This document shows positions 36,301 through 46,654 of a stretch of 58,102 nt of DNA, piece by piece. Every line of letters starts with the position of its first letter. The stretch's first letter is position 1. The translations under genes and the position numbers were made by a program. The notes beneath the pieces were generated by a model, which was not told where the DNA came from, made no database searches, and saw only the letters and a list, made by a program, of their open reading frames with translations. Source of the stretch: Hyphochytrium catenoides (taxonomy: Eukaryota > Sar > Hyphochytriomycetes > Hyphochytriales > Hyphochytriaceae); assembly GCA_900088475.1 (NCBI GenBank), contig FLMG01004374.1, positions 10,894 through 68,995 of the forward strand, in the 5' to 3' direction.

Positions 36301-36836
36301 GGAGCTCACCTGCCGCAATATCTCGCGCACCTCATCTTCCGTCTTCTTTCCTGATGCGGAAGCTCTCAGATCCCTATGGAGGTCGCCCTTCTTGCAGAGC
36401 TCAAGCACCATGTAAACGCGCTCTTCATCCTCGAAAAAGTTCTGTGATCAAAAGGTTGATATTGAGTTCCTTTGATGACGAGTATGTCGAGCCATTAACT
36501 CACACTGAGAGCTACGATCGCTGGATGCTTCAGCCTTGAATGAAGGCGTATCTCATTTATAATCCGAGCAGAGATATTTCTTTCGTGTATCAAACTCTTT
36601 TCAATGGTCTTCAAGGCAACCTCCTTCCCACTTTGGACAAGGTGGTTAGTCTTACGCTTATAGTCTGCCCCTTCTTCAGCTCACCTCGCATGTTCCTTTG
36701 CCCAGTAGACCGTAGCGAAACCACCTTTACCAATGATTTGCCCGACGTGGTAGTCCTGAATGGATACGTGTTTACTTTCAGAGCAAAGCAAGGAGTCAAT
36801 GAATTAAGGAGTTAACAAGTTACCTCGATCGCCATT
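33326..36836 (-). CDS. PLK4: Polo-like kinase 4 (PLK4/SAK), 9 exons
   Basis: Reverse-strand exons 36836-36825, 36755-36685, 36630-36504, 36441-36310, 36246-36122, 35984-35820, 35688-35595, 35528-34241 and 34161-33326 join in phase to 949 residues. The first coding exon is only 12 nt (MAIE). Kinase motifs: Gly loop [11 protein letters not shown], Lys in EVALKTI, catalytic loop [27 protein letters not shown] and DLWSLGC. After a long Ser/Arg-rich linker come two cryptic polo-box-like regions ([37 protein letters not shown]) and a C-terminal PB3-like region ([34 protein letters not shown]). PLK4 is the kinase that triggers centriole duplication, so the organism probably builds centrioles or basal bodies. 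Other PLKs are less likely, because their single polo-box pair has a different layout. Kinase call firm, polo boxes good. Confidence 0.92.
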
Positions 36837-37420
36837 GATGAGTGTAGAAGAAGCAAGTCGTTTACTTCCTCTTAACTGGTGTAGCTCTTTTGATTAGCGG
36901 GAGCTAGTCGGCTGATGGCCCCCATTCCGTGACCGCGTCAAACAACCGTCAGGCTTTGTCTTCTTGCTCGTCGGCGGCGGCCGTTCGTCTTTGATAATCA
37001 ACCACAGCGGAACAATGGCTGGGAGTGACAGGAGTGACGGCTGCTACGCTGACTAAGTGGCAGGTTGACTAAAGCGAACGTGGCGGTGCTGTCTAAGGTC
37101 CAAGCCTTCGCCTTGAAGCTTCGTCGTTATTATCAGCTGTCAGTGGCATTGCTGACGGCTGACGGCTGCCGCTCTGCCCCTCGACCTGCTTGTGCTCCCT
37201 CGTCATCCATCGTTCAAAACCGAACGGACCAAAAGACCGCGAAATTAACATGACTATCACCTCATTACCTCGGTCATATCCAGAATCCTTACGTTTTAGG
37301 GCCTTGGGTTTAGGAATAAGTCATCCGAGTTCGAACTTGGTGTTCAGCTCCTCTGTCCTCCCACTCCAAGACAGCCATAACTACTGCCATAGCCACTGCG
37401 CTACTACCGGAGATCAGTTC
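36837..37420. other. Upstream region of PLK4, no gene recognised
   Basis: GC-richer stretch with CGGCGGCGG-type words and an imperfect CTGACGG repeat near 37150. Nothing coding identified. A T-loop-like word near 37325 does not fit a tRNA. Confidence 0.45.
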
Positions 37421-38240
37421 TCATGAGGGCTTCAGACATTGAGGATGTGGTTCTGCGTCATTCAGCCAGGAGCTGTTGCTGGAACTCTTCGATAATAATA
37501 TGTAGAAGCAGAGTTTACCTCAGATTCATTTGGGCTTCTTGCATTAGATCGCGGGGTTTACTTCCAAACAGCAATGGAAGTTATTACAGGTTAGAGAAGT
37601 GCGAGCTTTGGGCTCCCTCGATCGTGTCTGTGAAGCACCGCAGGTCATGACTGACAAGGTTGCAGCTGTGGGCTTGTCCCTTAATTCCCAGAAGTGCGAG
37701 CTTTATTGCCCCTCACCATCTCAGGGGCTAGGCTGGCCAGCCTCCCCTGCGGATATTGTTCGCTGTATGGTATTGGAATCCTTGGTTGCACGATGGAATC
37801 TACGGACTATGAATCGGACTAGAGAGAGTGTGGGCATCATAAAGGAGAATTGCTGGGGAAGAGTAGCAAAGGCCGATCCAGCGTGCAGTTGCGGAAAATG
37901 CTCCAGTACAGCAGCTAGCTACATGGACTGTACACTTACAGGTGCTGCTGTCTGGAGTACTGTTCTCGAATATCTTTTCCTTTATGGTAGGCCGCAGTCT
38001 CCTTTGCACAGGCAATCTATTGCTCATAGGAGTGGCAACAAGATGTATTCAATAACAGTCCCCTCTTTTGGATGCTTTTACTCGCCCCTCCCATTGTCTC
38101 TTCTATCTCCTCCATCCTACGATGATAAGCGCCCGCATGCTTCCCTTTGATCTGACTAATGAAGAGATTGCTCCTAGCGCCTCGATGGCTGCTCCTGGGG
38201 CTCAGTGGCCACCGTCAGTGCATGATGGCCCAACCCTAAC
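37421..38240 (+). pseudogene. Possible reverse-transcriptase relic
   Basis: Frame 37599-38150 includes KVAAVGLSLNSQKCELYCPS followed by LESLVARWN. This resembles the RT segment after the YxDD box in R2-like LINEs (the element at 16760-16880 has LSLGLSLNLAKCDLWWPSG and then LGAPIG). Upstream and downstream frames are short and broken, and no YxDD box is visible. It is diverged from the 13-18.6 kb element and could be another family. Confidence 0.4.
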
Positions 38241-38611
38241 TCTACGCTAGGAGAAAGCCCATAACCTTGGTGATGCTGTTCGACGAGGCAGTGATTCTTT
38301 TATTAAAGGCGAGTTAGATGTTGAGTCCCTCATATTTGTTGCTGGCAGCTGCTACTGATCCGCAATGTCTGCCACCCACCACAAGTTGATGATGCCCACA
38401 AGTCCTAAGCCTAGAGGGACGCTGAGCACGGAGGGCCATCTTTTGCAAGGGCATCCGTCTGACGGTTAATCTACTCCTCTTTCATCTCGTTGTCCTCACC
38501 ATCTGTCAGATATTGACATCTTCTTAAGCTTCGTCTTGTCCTACTACTGCTGCTGCTGCTGCAGTCGGCGTAAAGCATTAGTAGCGGTGGCCGCGGTCGC
38601 CGCCGCGTTCA
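38241..38611. other. Intergenic, nothing seen
   Basis: Contains a short CTG-type run (about 38548-38562) and a GC-rich CCGCGGTCGCCGCCG stretch near 38590. No gene. Confidence 0.45.
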
Positions 38612-39664
38612 TTATTGGCTAACGGTCGCCGGTGCGTTATTCTTCTCGTCGCTTTTTGTTCTCTTCTTCTTTCCTTTGCCATCGGAAGGTTGTGATGAGC
38701 CCGACGAAGAGTAGAATGGAACAATTTCTCCGTAAGGATCTACGGGGACAAATTCTTTCAGCATCTTCCTGCCACAGGGACAGCGTGGTGCCTCGGTATG
38801 GTAATGTCGGCTCTCGGTGCTTCGCAGGAGGGTTAAAGCTCGCTGTTCCATCTCATCCTTTGTCTCCGACCACTCAAATGCGTCAAAGCTCTCTCTTCGC
38901 CCGTCGTGATCTTCAAATTCTTCAGGGGACACCATATTGAGGAGTTCTTCGTAGCAGGAGTGCTCGTAGAGATCGTGCATAACGCTCATTCGATCCACAA
39001 TCGCGTCAACTGTCCAATATGCTCTCTCTTCCTTGGACCTCCAACTATTCGCAATGTACCTAGCGCATAGCGCGGAATCTGATCGTAGAGTGAGACCTTT
39101 AGCTACAAGTGCACTGGAGAGATCCTCTTGACGTTTCGTCTTTCGTTCCGTCGCTGCAATCTTTCTCCTCTGTCTTCGCTCCTCGAGAGTCTCTGGCTGA
39201 GAAATCTTTCTCTTTCTCGCATTCTCTTTCGCGGCCGCTGCGTCTAAAATATCTTGAAGGACATAGAGCCGCATTGGCGCCGCTCGGCGGTAGTGCGGGT
39301 TTGGAGCCTGGATAAAAGGGAGTCCTCGCAAGTCCTTTTCCGTAAGTCCATAGGTTTGTTTAGCACGACTTACACAAATTCTCCGATATCGCGATGATGT
39401 TTGGCATGGGTGGCAGATTCGCCGCTTGATTAAGCGAACTGGTCTCATATGCGGAATGTAGGCGTTGAAACAAACGGAACAGAAAAGGGAAATGCCACTT
39501 ATATCCTTTACTGCCCCATTGGAGCGTTCCATCAACAGGCAACACCATCCTTCCTTGTTTAAAATGCCGTCTTTGAAAATGTGAGACACTCTGGTAAGTC
39601 GACTCAGGTCTTTAAGGTTGAGATATCCCGTCAACCTCTGAACAATATCATCCGGTAGGTCCAT
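38612..39664 (-). CDS. F-box protein with XPA-like C-terminal motif
   Basis: Intronless 350-codon frame from ATG 39664. Residues 1-45 (DLPDDIVQRLTGYLNLKDLSRLTRVSHIF) are an F-box, the Skp1-binding module of SCF ubiquitin ligases. Residues about 60-90 carry two Cys pairs, CSVC and CHPC, about 21 residues apart, like a small zinc site. Residues about 105-145 (YGLTEKDLRGLPFI, NPHYRRAAPMRLYVLQDI) resemble the XPA C-terminal fold (EYLLKDxDL...NPxxxxxxxMKLYL), a DNA-repair DNA-binding module. The rest is Lys/Arg-rich and helical (ENARKRKISQPETLEERRQR), with a CPCGRKML motif near the end and a basic tail. Likely role: a substrate receptor acting on chromatin or DNA damage. That is inferred from domain order only. 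Neighbouring genes give no hint. Confidence 0.8.
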   Translation of the reverse strand: MDLPDDIVQRLTGYLNLKDLSRLTRVSHIFKDGILNKEGWCCLLMERSNGAVKDISGISLFCSVCFNAYIPHMRPVRLIKRRICHPCQTSSRYRRICVSRAKQTYGLTEKDLRGLPFIQAPNPHYRRAAPMRLYVLQDILDAAAAKENARKRKISQPETLEERRQRRKIAATERKTKRQEDLSSALVAKGLTLRSDSALCARYIANSWRSKEERAYWTVDAIVDRMSVMHDLYEHSCYEELLNMVSPEEFEDHDGRRESFDAFEWSETKDEMEQRALTLLRSTESRHYHTEAPRCPCGRKMLKEFVPVDPYGEIVPFYSSSGSSQPSDGKGKKKRTKSDEKNNAPATVSQ

Positions 39665-41301
39665 CGCATCAACTATCAGTTGGCATTGACTGTCATTAAC
39701 AGCGCTAGCGGTAGTCCAGCCGCCTCATCCAAGAAGACATTAGCTTCATGATCACACTGCGACAAGCCAGAAACTCTTGGTCTCTTTCTTACTACTAGAG
39801 CTCTTATTTACGCTCCTCTTCCTAACTTTTGAGGAGGAGACGACCAATTAAGAGACTGTAATCATTGCGAAATGCTCTCGAATGACTTGTTGACTTCCGC
39901 CAGTGAGAGAGTTGCTTCATTATACCTTAGGCGCAGGCAAAAGTCTTCTCTTTCGTGAGAGAAATGAACTGGCAAAGACCCCCATTAAGAAGATGAGAAT
40001 AGGTTCCCCCTGTGCTGTCCGTTATCCCGTTACCAAAAAGACAGCGAATCAGGAGGAAGAGAAACGCAAATCAGAAGCCCAAATTACGATGGCAAAAAGG
40101 AAAGAATAATCACAGTTTTCGCCAACTAAAACGTGAATTTATAAACGCTAAAGTTTGAAACAACCAGCAAAATACTTTTTGAAGGATGATGTGGTCTTTC
40201 TCATTTATTTTAAAATTTGGATCAAGAGACAATCTGTCAAATAAAGCTGCCAAAGCATGTAGTGAGTAGATCGACAGATATATCGGAGCCTGTCAACCGA
40301 ATCTGAGGTTTCAGCTTCCATCAGAACTCATAGAGGTTCATCCAACAATCGATACGAGAACGAGTATCGCCCGCTTCTTGCTGCCGCTGCTCGCCGCTCG
40401 ACGGGCCGCTCCTTGAGTGGAAAAGCAGCAGCGATTTCGGCAGGCACAGGGTTGAGGCGAAGGTATCACCTCCTTTGACCAGCTGACGACTCAATTAGCT
40501 TCTGACAAGGAAACGCCTAGGTCGCCCTCGCTGCTATTCGTTTTTCGTTTGATCGGAATTAGCCAGAGAACACTCTACCGGCAAGAACTGATAAGTAGTG
40601 CTAGAGAAACGGAATTTTGCTCCTTCCCCATCCATAGGGATCTCAGAAGATGGGGCCGTGGCAGTTTGTCGTCGGGTCTACAGTCTGATACAAAGTTCTT
40701 CTGCGTCCTGCTGTTGTTGACAATTGGCTTTGTGTCAACGGTCATGTCTTCTAACTACTCAGAAGAGTTAAAAGTACTTGGTTTGAAGACAAATAGACAG
40801 GCGCGGAGTTCTTACGCTAACCTTACAATGGCTGATGAAGGCGACGGTTGGTGGGAGTACCGACGGGCAACAGAATTCATGAGTCAATTTCTTTGCACCT
40901 AATCGTGTGGCTAGCTGTTTTATAATACGAAGCTTTTCCACCTATGTAGTTCACCTGGGACATACGTCCCAAGCTGTTAGATCTGTCACCTTGGCAAATC
41001 CCTATTTCCGAAAATCCCCTGGACATCCTCAGGAGTTGACAGTTGTTGGGAAAGAGTAAAGTGTCCAGGAGTGAGTTCGTCATACTTCTTAGTCACCTGA
41101 CAACAATACCAACCAACCACCACGGCACCTTAAGCAGAGAAGGTAAACAATGATCGATTAGATAATAAGAATATGCCAGGCTTATACGAGAAGCCACATG
41201 CGGTGGGTAGGCAAAAGGAATTCAGTCATCCTGTTGGAGAGAGTAGATTCCTAAGAATGACTGTGTAAGGGAGAGCATCGCTCGCCCTTCTTGGGCCTTA
41301 A
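39665..41301. other. Intergenic, no gene recognised
   Basis: AT-rich around 40110-40250. One + frame (40549-40902) contains a hydrophobic segment (FFCVLLLLTIGFVSTVM) but has no other support. Confidence 0.45.
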
Positions 41302-42339
41302 TTAGTTTCTCCAGCTTGACCCGTGAAGCTTGAGATCTACTTCCCGCTTAGCATCAGCGCCGCCCTCGCGGTCACGGAAGTTAACAACTTCCAATCTGAG
41401 ATCGTTGACACCAACCATAGCTTCACCCAGATCCGTGCTAACTTCCATAAGAATCTTTGGATCCTGATAGTGCGTCACAGCCTGGACGATAGCGCGGGCA
41501 CGTTTGGCGGGGTCTCCACTCTTGAAGATGCCTGAGCCTACGAATACACCGTCCATACCCAGCTGCATCATGAGGGCAGCATCAGCTGGTGTTGCGACAC
41601 CGCCAGCCGCAAAGTTTACGACCGGGAGCTTGCCCGTCTTGGCGACTTCCTTTACGAGTTCGTATGGTGCCTGCATCTCCTTCGCTGCAACGAAGAGCTC
41701 GTCTTCGTCCAGGCTCTGCAATCTTCTAATATCCCTCTGTACCTGTCTAGCATGACGCACAGCCTCGACAACATTGCCAGTGCCGGCTTCACCCTTAGTT
41801 CTAAGCATAGCAGCACCCTCTGCAACTCGGCGCAGAGCTTCCCCAAGGTTCCGGCACCCACAAACGAAAGGAACCTTGAACTTGTGCTTGTTGATGTGGT
41901 TCTCCTCATCCGCCATGGTCAACACTTCGCTCTCATCAATGTAGTCAATCTCACACGCTTCCAAGATTTGGGCTTCCACGAAATGACCAATGCGGGCCTT
42001 CGCCATGACAGGGATGGTGACCGCCTGCTTGATTTCTTGAATAAGCTTAGGGTCACTCATGCGCGCAACTCCGCCGTCGCGGCGGATGTCGGCTGGAATC
42101 CTCTCAAGAGCCATAACTGCTACAGCGCCGGCCTCTTCCGCGATACGGGCCTGTTCAGCATTCACGACATCTGCGGGAGGTATATTGTTCAGTCAGCGGT
42201 CCGTCTTAGCGTAAATGACGCAAGCCTAGCTCAGCTTACCCATGATAACTCCGCCTTTGAGCATCTTCGCAAGACCAGCCTTCACATTGAAGGAGGCAAA
42301 CTCGGCGGCGCCGCCATCAGAAACCCCTGCTGCTGGCAT
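41302..42339 (-). CDS. PDX1: Pyridoxal 5'-phosphate synthase subunit PDX1 (2 exons)
   Basis: Reverse-strand exons 42339-42240 and 42170-41302 join in phase to 322 residues. The start [14 protein letters not shown], then [31 protein letters not shown], is typical of PDX1/SNZ. PDX1 makes vitamin B6 (PLP) from ribose 5-phosphate, glyceraldehyde 3-phosphate and ammonia supplied by the glutaminase PDX2, as a 12-mer in the cytosol. Both catalytic lysines are present: [10 protein letters not shown] and [10 protein letters not shown]. The phosphate-binding [13 protein letters not shown] and [10 protein letters not shown] are intact. Length is in the usual range (about 295-320). A splice acceptor-like CGACAG lies just before the ATG, so a 5' UTR intron is likely. 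PDX2 is not in the window. Confidence 0.97.
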
Positions 42340-42562
42340 TCTGTCGATGAGTGTGTATAAACTAGTAAGTCCTTGCAAGCTTGAGCTCTTTAATTTGTGC
42401 TCGACAAGTCCCGTCTCTGGAGCTTCAACGATTGCGAGAAAGCTGATTGAGAAGTGAGACCAGTGAAGAGTAGACTGAGACAAGGTGGTGATGAGGTTCA
42501 TCATCAGTCTTTTGCGTTGAGCACCGTCATAGTAGTAGTACCTTGAACCTTAGTGGATACTC

Positions 42563-42575
42563 TCTCTGATAGAGG

Positions 42576-42629
<54 letters not shown>

Positions 42630-42714
42630 NNNNNNNNNNNNNNNNNNNNNNNNNNNNNGAGAGAGAGAGAGAGGGAGAAAGAGAGAGAGAGAGAGTGAGA
42701 GAGAGAGAGAAAGT
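42563..42714. repeat. (GA)n microsatellite containing an assembly gap
   Basis: Long (GA)n tract in the presumed 5' region of PDX1, interrupted by 29 unresolved bases (42630-42658). True length is unknown. Confidence 0.98.
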
Positions 42715-43532
42715 GAATGGTGCCTTGGCTGGTGGGGGTGTGGTGTGGAGTGATGTGAGAGGCATGTGAGGGCAGCGGGAGGTTGGTTCCCTTCAAAACT
42801 TGGCATCGAATAGTACAGAAACAAAAGGAAGTGGAGAGGGACAAAACAGCCTGATGTCAGATAAATAGCCTCTGAGTAGGAGGTGGTAATTTTAATTTAC
42901 CTAAGGACTATCAGGATAAACTGAGTAATAGTATGGAGGGGAAGGAACCCGTTAGCGGCTCCCGATGCAATTGTCTGTTTTTGAGTCACTTCACCTCAAC
43001 ACTCACATACCAAATGTTCTTGTGGTTGATGTTATTCCTAGAAGTACGACTGTACCGTCTCTCCAATACAAATCTACAATTCCACTAATTGACACAATAC
43101 TTATCTAATTCAAAGAATTGCTACCTTATGGTTATCATATACACTGAATGGGAGGTTATCACTCAGTAGAGTTATAGATCAGCTGTGGAAGTGGTAGTAT
43201 TCGGGAAAACTGTCTCGGGATTAAGATGAGCGGGTAGTAATAGGCCATACGAATCTTACCTCAGGAAATTGGGTGAGGCTTCACGACAAACCTGTCAACC
43301 TTCCTAGTCGCAACGCCAGCGAGCCATCAAACCATCATCATCATCGTGCCAAGAAGAGGTTCTTTCACAATCTCCGCGAAGTCTCTGTTCGCATACTCTT
43401 GAGTATTGCCCGTCAGAGACCTACTCGACGTAACAAGGATAAAGAGGCTGAAGAGACGGAGGAAGACCTCCAGGGGTCAGAACTGGAAGCGGCGCCAAGA
43501 CGATAAGTACTGACTCTAGGCTGACGAACAGA
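42715..43532. other. Divergent intergenic region between PDX1 and E2-like gene
   Basis: A + frame at 43273-43506 (SNHHHHRAKKRFFHNLREVS, ending before the E2-like start) is unassigned. It could be a leader exon or nothing. No other gene. Confidence 0.4.
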
Positions 43533-45056
43533 ATGCAGGCTAGACGGCTCATAGCTGCGAATCCGATAAGACGCCTCACGATAAGAACACGCAGTTCTGT
43601 CCGTGGAAGGGTAGTCTTGCCTGCAAAGTCTGTGGTAGGGCACTATCATGTATGCGCGGGCGACCGTAGAGCTCGTACCTCGATGCAATGGTGCAGATCC
43701 ATTTCGACGAGTGTCTCCTTACAGTCTGGCAAGGTGGAAATTCAGGAAGTAGCCATGCCTGCCCTCTCTCCTACTATGACGGAAGGAAATATAACTGAAT
43801 GGCGACTTAAGGAAGGAGATGAGATGGCTCCGGGTGAAGTCCTCTGCTCAGTAGAAACTGATAAAGCCACTGTGGACTTCGAAATCCAAGATGAAGCAGT
43901 TCTTGCAAAGATCATTGTGCCTTCTGGCACTCAGGGGGTGAAGGTCGGCACGGTCATCGCCTACACTGTTGAGGATAGCGAAGCCTACAAAGCTTTCAAG
44001 GTGGAAGGGGGCACTTCAGCCCCAGCTTACAACTCCGCACCCTCTCCTCCAAGTCAGTCCTTCACTGGGAACAAGGAGAAAGAGTCGGGAGCGAAAGCAA
44101 AGATTCAGTTCTTAGGTAAGCGCTCTACCCAAAAAGCTAGCCCCTCAGAACCTGCATCATGGATGGTAGATTGGAGCAGAGGCGTTTCAAGCGAGACGCA
44201 GAGGGCGGCCAGTGAGGATTCAGCAAGACCTATGAGCCACGGCAAGATCGCAGCCGACGATGCCCCTAAAGACCTCCCAGGCGCCTCCGGCTCTGATAGA
44301 TGTACGGATGTTCCTGCAAATAACATCAAGAAGATCACAGCAAAACGGTTAACAGAATCCAAGGCCACCGTACCCCATCACTATGCAAGTGTTGACGTAG
44401 AGTTGGACGCCATCATGAGACTCCGCAAACAAATGAAGGAGAACGGTGTCAATCTCTCGGTCAATGACTTCATCCTTAAGAGTGTGGCTCTGGCTTTGAG
44501 GGACCTACCGGACGTGAATAGGCGATGGGACGACAAACAAAGCGAAGCCCTTGCAAACTCTTCAATTGACATCTCTGTCGCTGTGGCGACCGAAAGAGGA
44601 CTAATCACCCCAATAATCAAGAATGTGGACCAAAAGGGCTTGTATAGCATTAATAATGATTTCAAGGATCTTGTCAGGCGAGCAAGGGACAACAAGCTGA
44701 AGCTTGATGAGTTCCAGGGTGGCTCTTTCTCCATTTCAAACCTAGGTAAATTGTATACTTTCTCTCCTGCGATCAAGATTACGTCTGACCTCCAATAATC
44801 CTGTCGTGTTGCAGGCGGCTTTGGTATCGACTCCTTTTCTGCAGTAATCAACCCACCGCAATCTTGTATCCTTGCCATTGGCGGAGGTAGAAAGACGGTG
44901 GTACCTGGCAGGGATAGCGATGGTCCTCCCAGAACGGCGACTCTCATGACTGTGCAGTTGTCGGCAGACGTTAGAGTAGTGGACGGGGCATTAGCGGGAC
45001 AGTTCCTGCAGATCTTCAAAGCATATATGGACAACCCTAGCCTTCTCGTTCTCTAG
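43533..45056 (+). CDS. Pyruvate dehydrogenase E2/E3BP-like protein, catalytic His missing (2 exons)
   Basis: Exons 43533-44745 and 44815-45056 join in phase to 484 residues. Residues 1-50 are Arg/Ser-rich without acids, like a mitochondrial presequence. A lipoyl domain follows (MPALSPTMTEGNITEW ... VETDKATVDFE, with the lipoyl-Lys in ETDKAT). The linker of about 100 residues has no clear peripheral-subunit-binding domain. The acyltransferase domain is present (KRLTESKATVPHHYASVDVEL, VNDFILKSVALALRD, RGLITPIIKNVDQKGL, GGSFSISNLGGFG). The final motif reads SADVRVVDGA where active E2 has DHRVVDGA: codon GTT at about 44971 gives Val for the catalytic His. A lost HxxxDG is the hallmark of E3-binding protein (PDHX), but PDHX keeps the binding domain. 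The protein may be a structural or regulatory E2 homologue. Confidence 0.88.
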
Positions 45057-46031
45057 CACAAGGAGACAGCCACTAAAAGCCAAGTAATTATGAGTCTAGA
45101 TTTCTTCTATGCACACTTTGAAGATATAAACCATAGGGAGAAATTGTGAAAATTATGTTTAGTTCTCAGGCACCATAGATAGCTAGAGCACTTGACTCTG
45201 ACAGGCAAGAACGTGTCACACACCATTGCGGGGACTGTTGATCCGTCGTTAGCTGCTTATGACCAGGACACGCCAAGGCTAGGCTGAGACAGTGCCCAAG
45301 CGTCGTTCGGAGCAGTCGGACTCAACCAGCAAGCCTGAAGTGAGACATACACTTGTGCGTGATCGAAGGAGTAGGAATCTCACACTGAATGTGAAGTACC
45401 AGGAAGAAGGTTGTGTGAGGTCGGTTGGGAGTAATGATGGTTCATATAGATCACAGACTGTCCACATTGCCTACACCACATAACTTTTGCCTTAAGCACT
45501 TGCGGGGCTATTTCAAATCAAGTCCACAGTCCTCTCGTCTCATTTTTCCTTGTATCTGTTCTCCTCCACCTGTGACTTCTAGGTTATACTAGCTCCAATA
45601 AATCTCATTAACTCACTTTACATCTACCCGACACGTCCTCTATCATCAACCCGCGACATTCGCCAATCTGAGCGTCGCTAGCTGCATGTGCACTGGTCGT
45701 CAGCTGAAGATAATAGACGACCAGTATTGCTATCTCTACTGCTCTTCCAGCAGCAGGCCAATCGAGAGGATTCATGATAAAGAACTGGTCGTCAGCTAAA
45801 GATCGTTTGGCACAGCAGGATTAGGTAACACCAGACACTTGAGTGCACTCAACCCCTGTATTGATATTAAGCGGTGTCTACTTACCAGAGCTTAAAGATG
45901 AGCAATGGTGTCAAAAATGCCAGCTCTGTTACTGACTCACAGACGTGTCTTCCAGCCACCAATAAAAAATATATTATTGTTACATAATAACGCCGACAAC
46001 CCATTCGAGCCCTTTCTGCGGCTGACCCATC
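45057..46031. other. Intergenic with small inverted and direct repeats
   Basis: Contains the hairpin 45692-45725 and a further direct copy of its left part at about 45786-45802. No gene recognised. Confidence 0.5.
45692..45725. repeat. 10-bp inverted repeat (hairpin)
   Basis: Arms ACTGGTCGTC (45692-45701) and GACGACCAGT (45716-45725) with a 14-nt loop. The word CTGGTCGTCAGCT(G/A)AAGAT recurs at about 45786. Could be a tiny transposon end or a protein-binding site. Confidence 0.8.
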
Positions 46032-46654
46032 TCATACCTTTTCGGAGACTAGACCAGAGGTCACTTCTGCCGCGCTCAATCTTTTCCCTGAATGAGAATG
46101 ACGGCAGTCCGGAACCGAACAGTCGCCTTCTTGGCACAATGAGGAATGGTGAACAACAATCCACGCCCACATCTTGCAGGCGCGACAAGCACACACAGGA
46201 TGGTCCTTCTTGTGCGCTTTCACTGTTTGAAGAAAGCGCTGAATCGACTGGCAGAGAGGATTGGAACAACCACTGCAACGGTTGGAATGGTGAAGACCAC
46301 GTAGCACCGAGCGAAGTTTGTCTTTGGTCATCCCAAAAGGATGATCCCCAACACACGCTCTCTCGTCGTTGCATCTTTGGCGTTTTAAGGATTGACGGAC
46401 CTTGGTCTCTTCCAAGGCAGGATCGTCTTCCAGACTTCTCTTTCGAGTTGAAGGGACAATCTCAACCAACGAAAACTCACGCTCACCATGTCTAGCCTAG
46501 ATGGGGACAGATTCGTCCACGTGGGGAAGGGGGTGAGGTGGTTCCTTTGACTACTAGAGATTAAATGACGAAACCTTACCGGCAATGCCACCCTCCTTAC
46601 ATTGAAGGTTTTAGGGTTTGCACTCAGGGTCAGATTGGCTCCTCTTTCACCCAT
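46032..46654 (-). CDS. TAZ-type zinc-finger protein (2 exons)
   Basis: Reverse-strand exons 46654-46580 and 46496-46032 join in phase to 179 residues (start MGERGANLTLSANPKTFN). After a basic, nuclear-signal-like stretch (VRQSLKRQRCNDER) there is a single TAZ domain: LHHSNRCSGCSNPLC, AHKKDHPVCACRACKMWAW, VHHSSLCQEGDCSVPDCRH. The H-C-C-C sets are spaced as in the TAZ domains of CBP/p300 and plant BT proteins, which bind transcription-factor activation regions. Here there is no acetyltransferase, BTB or KIX domain in the short frame, so it is a stand-alone TAZ protein. Downstream of the zinc sites is HSGKRLSAAEV and a stop. The first exon is less sure, because a second donor (GTAAGG at about 46601) would shorten it. 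Confidence 0.75.

Noticed and set aside
37310-37340. T-loop-like word GAGTTCGAAC (tRNA candidate)
   Set aside because: The conserved C closing the T-loop is absent, and no acceptor or D stem can be drawn around it.
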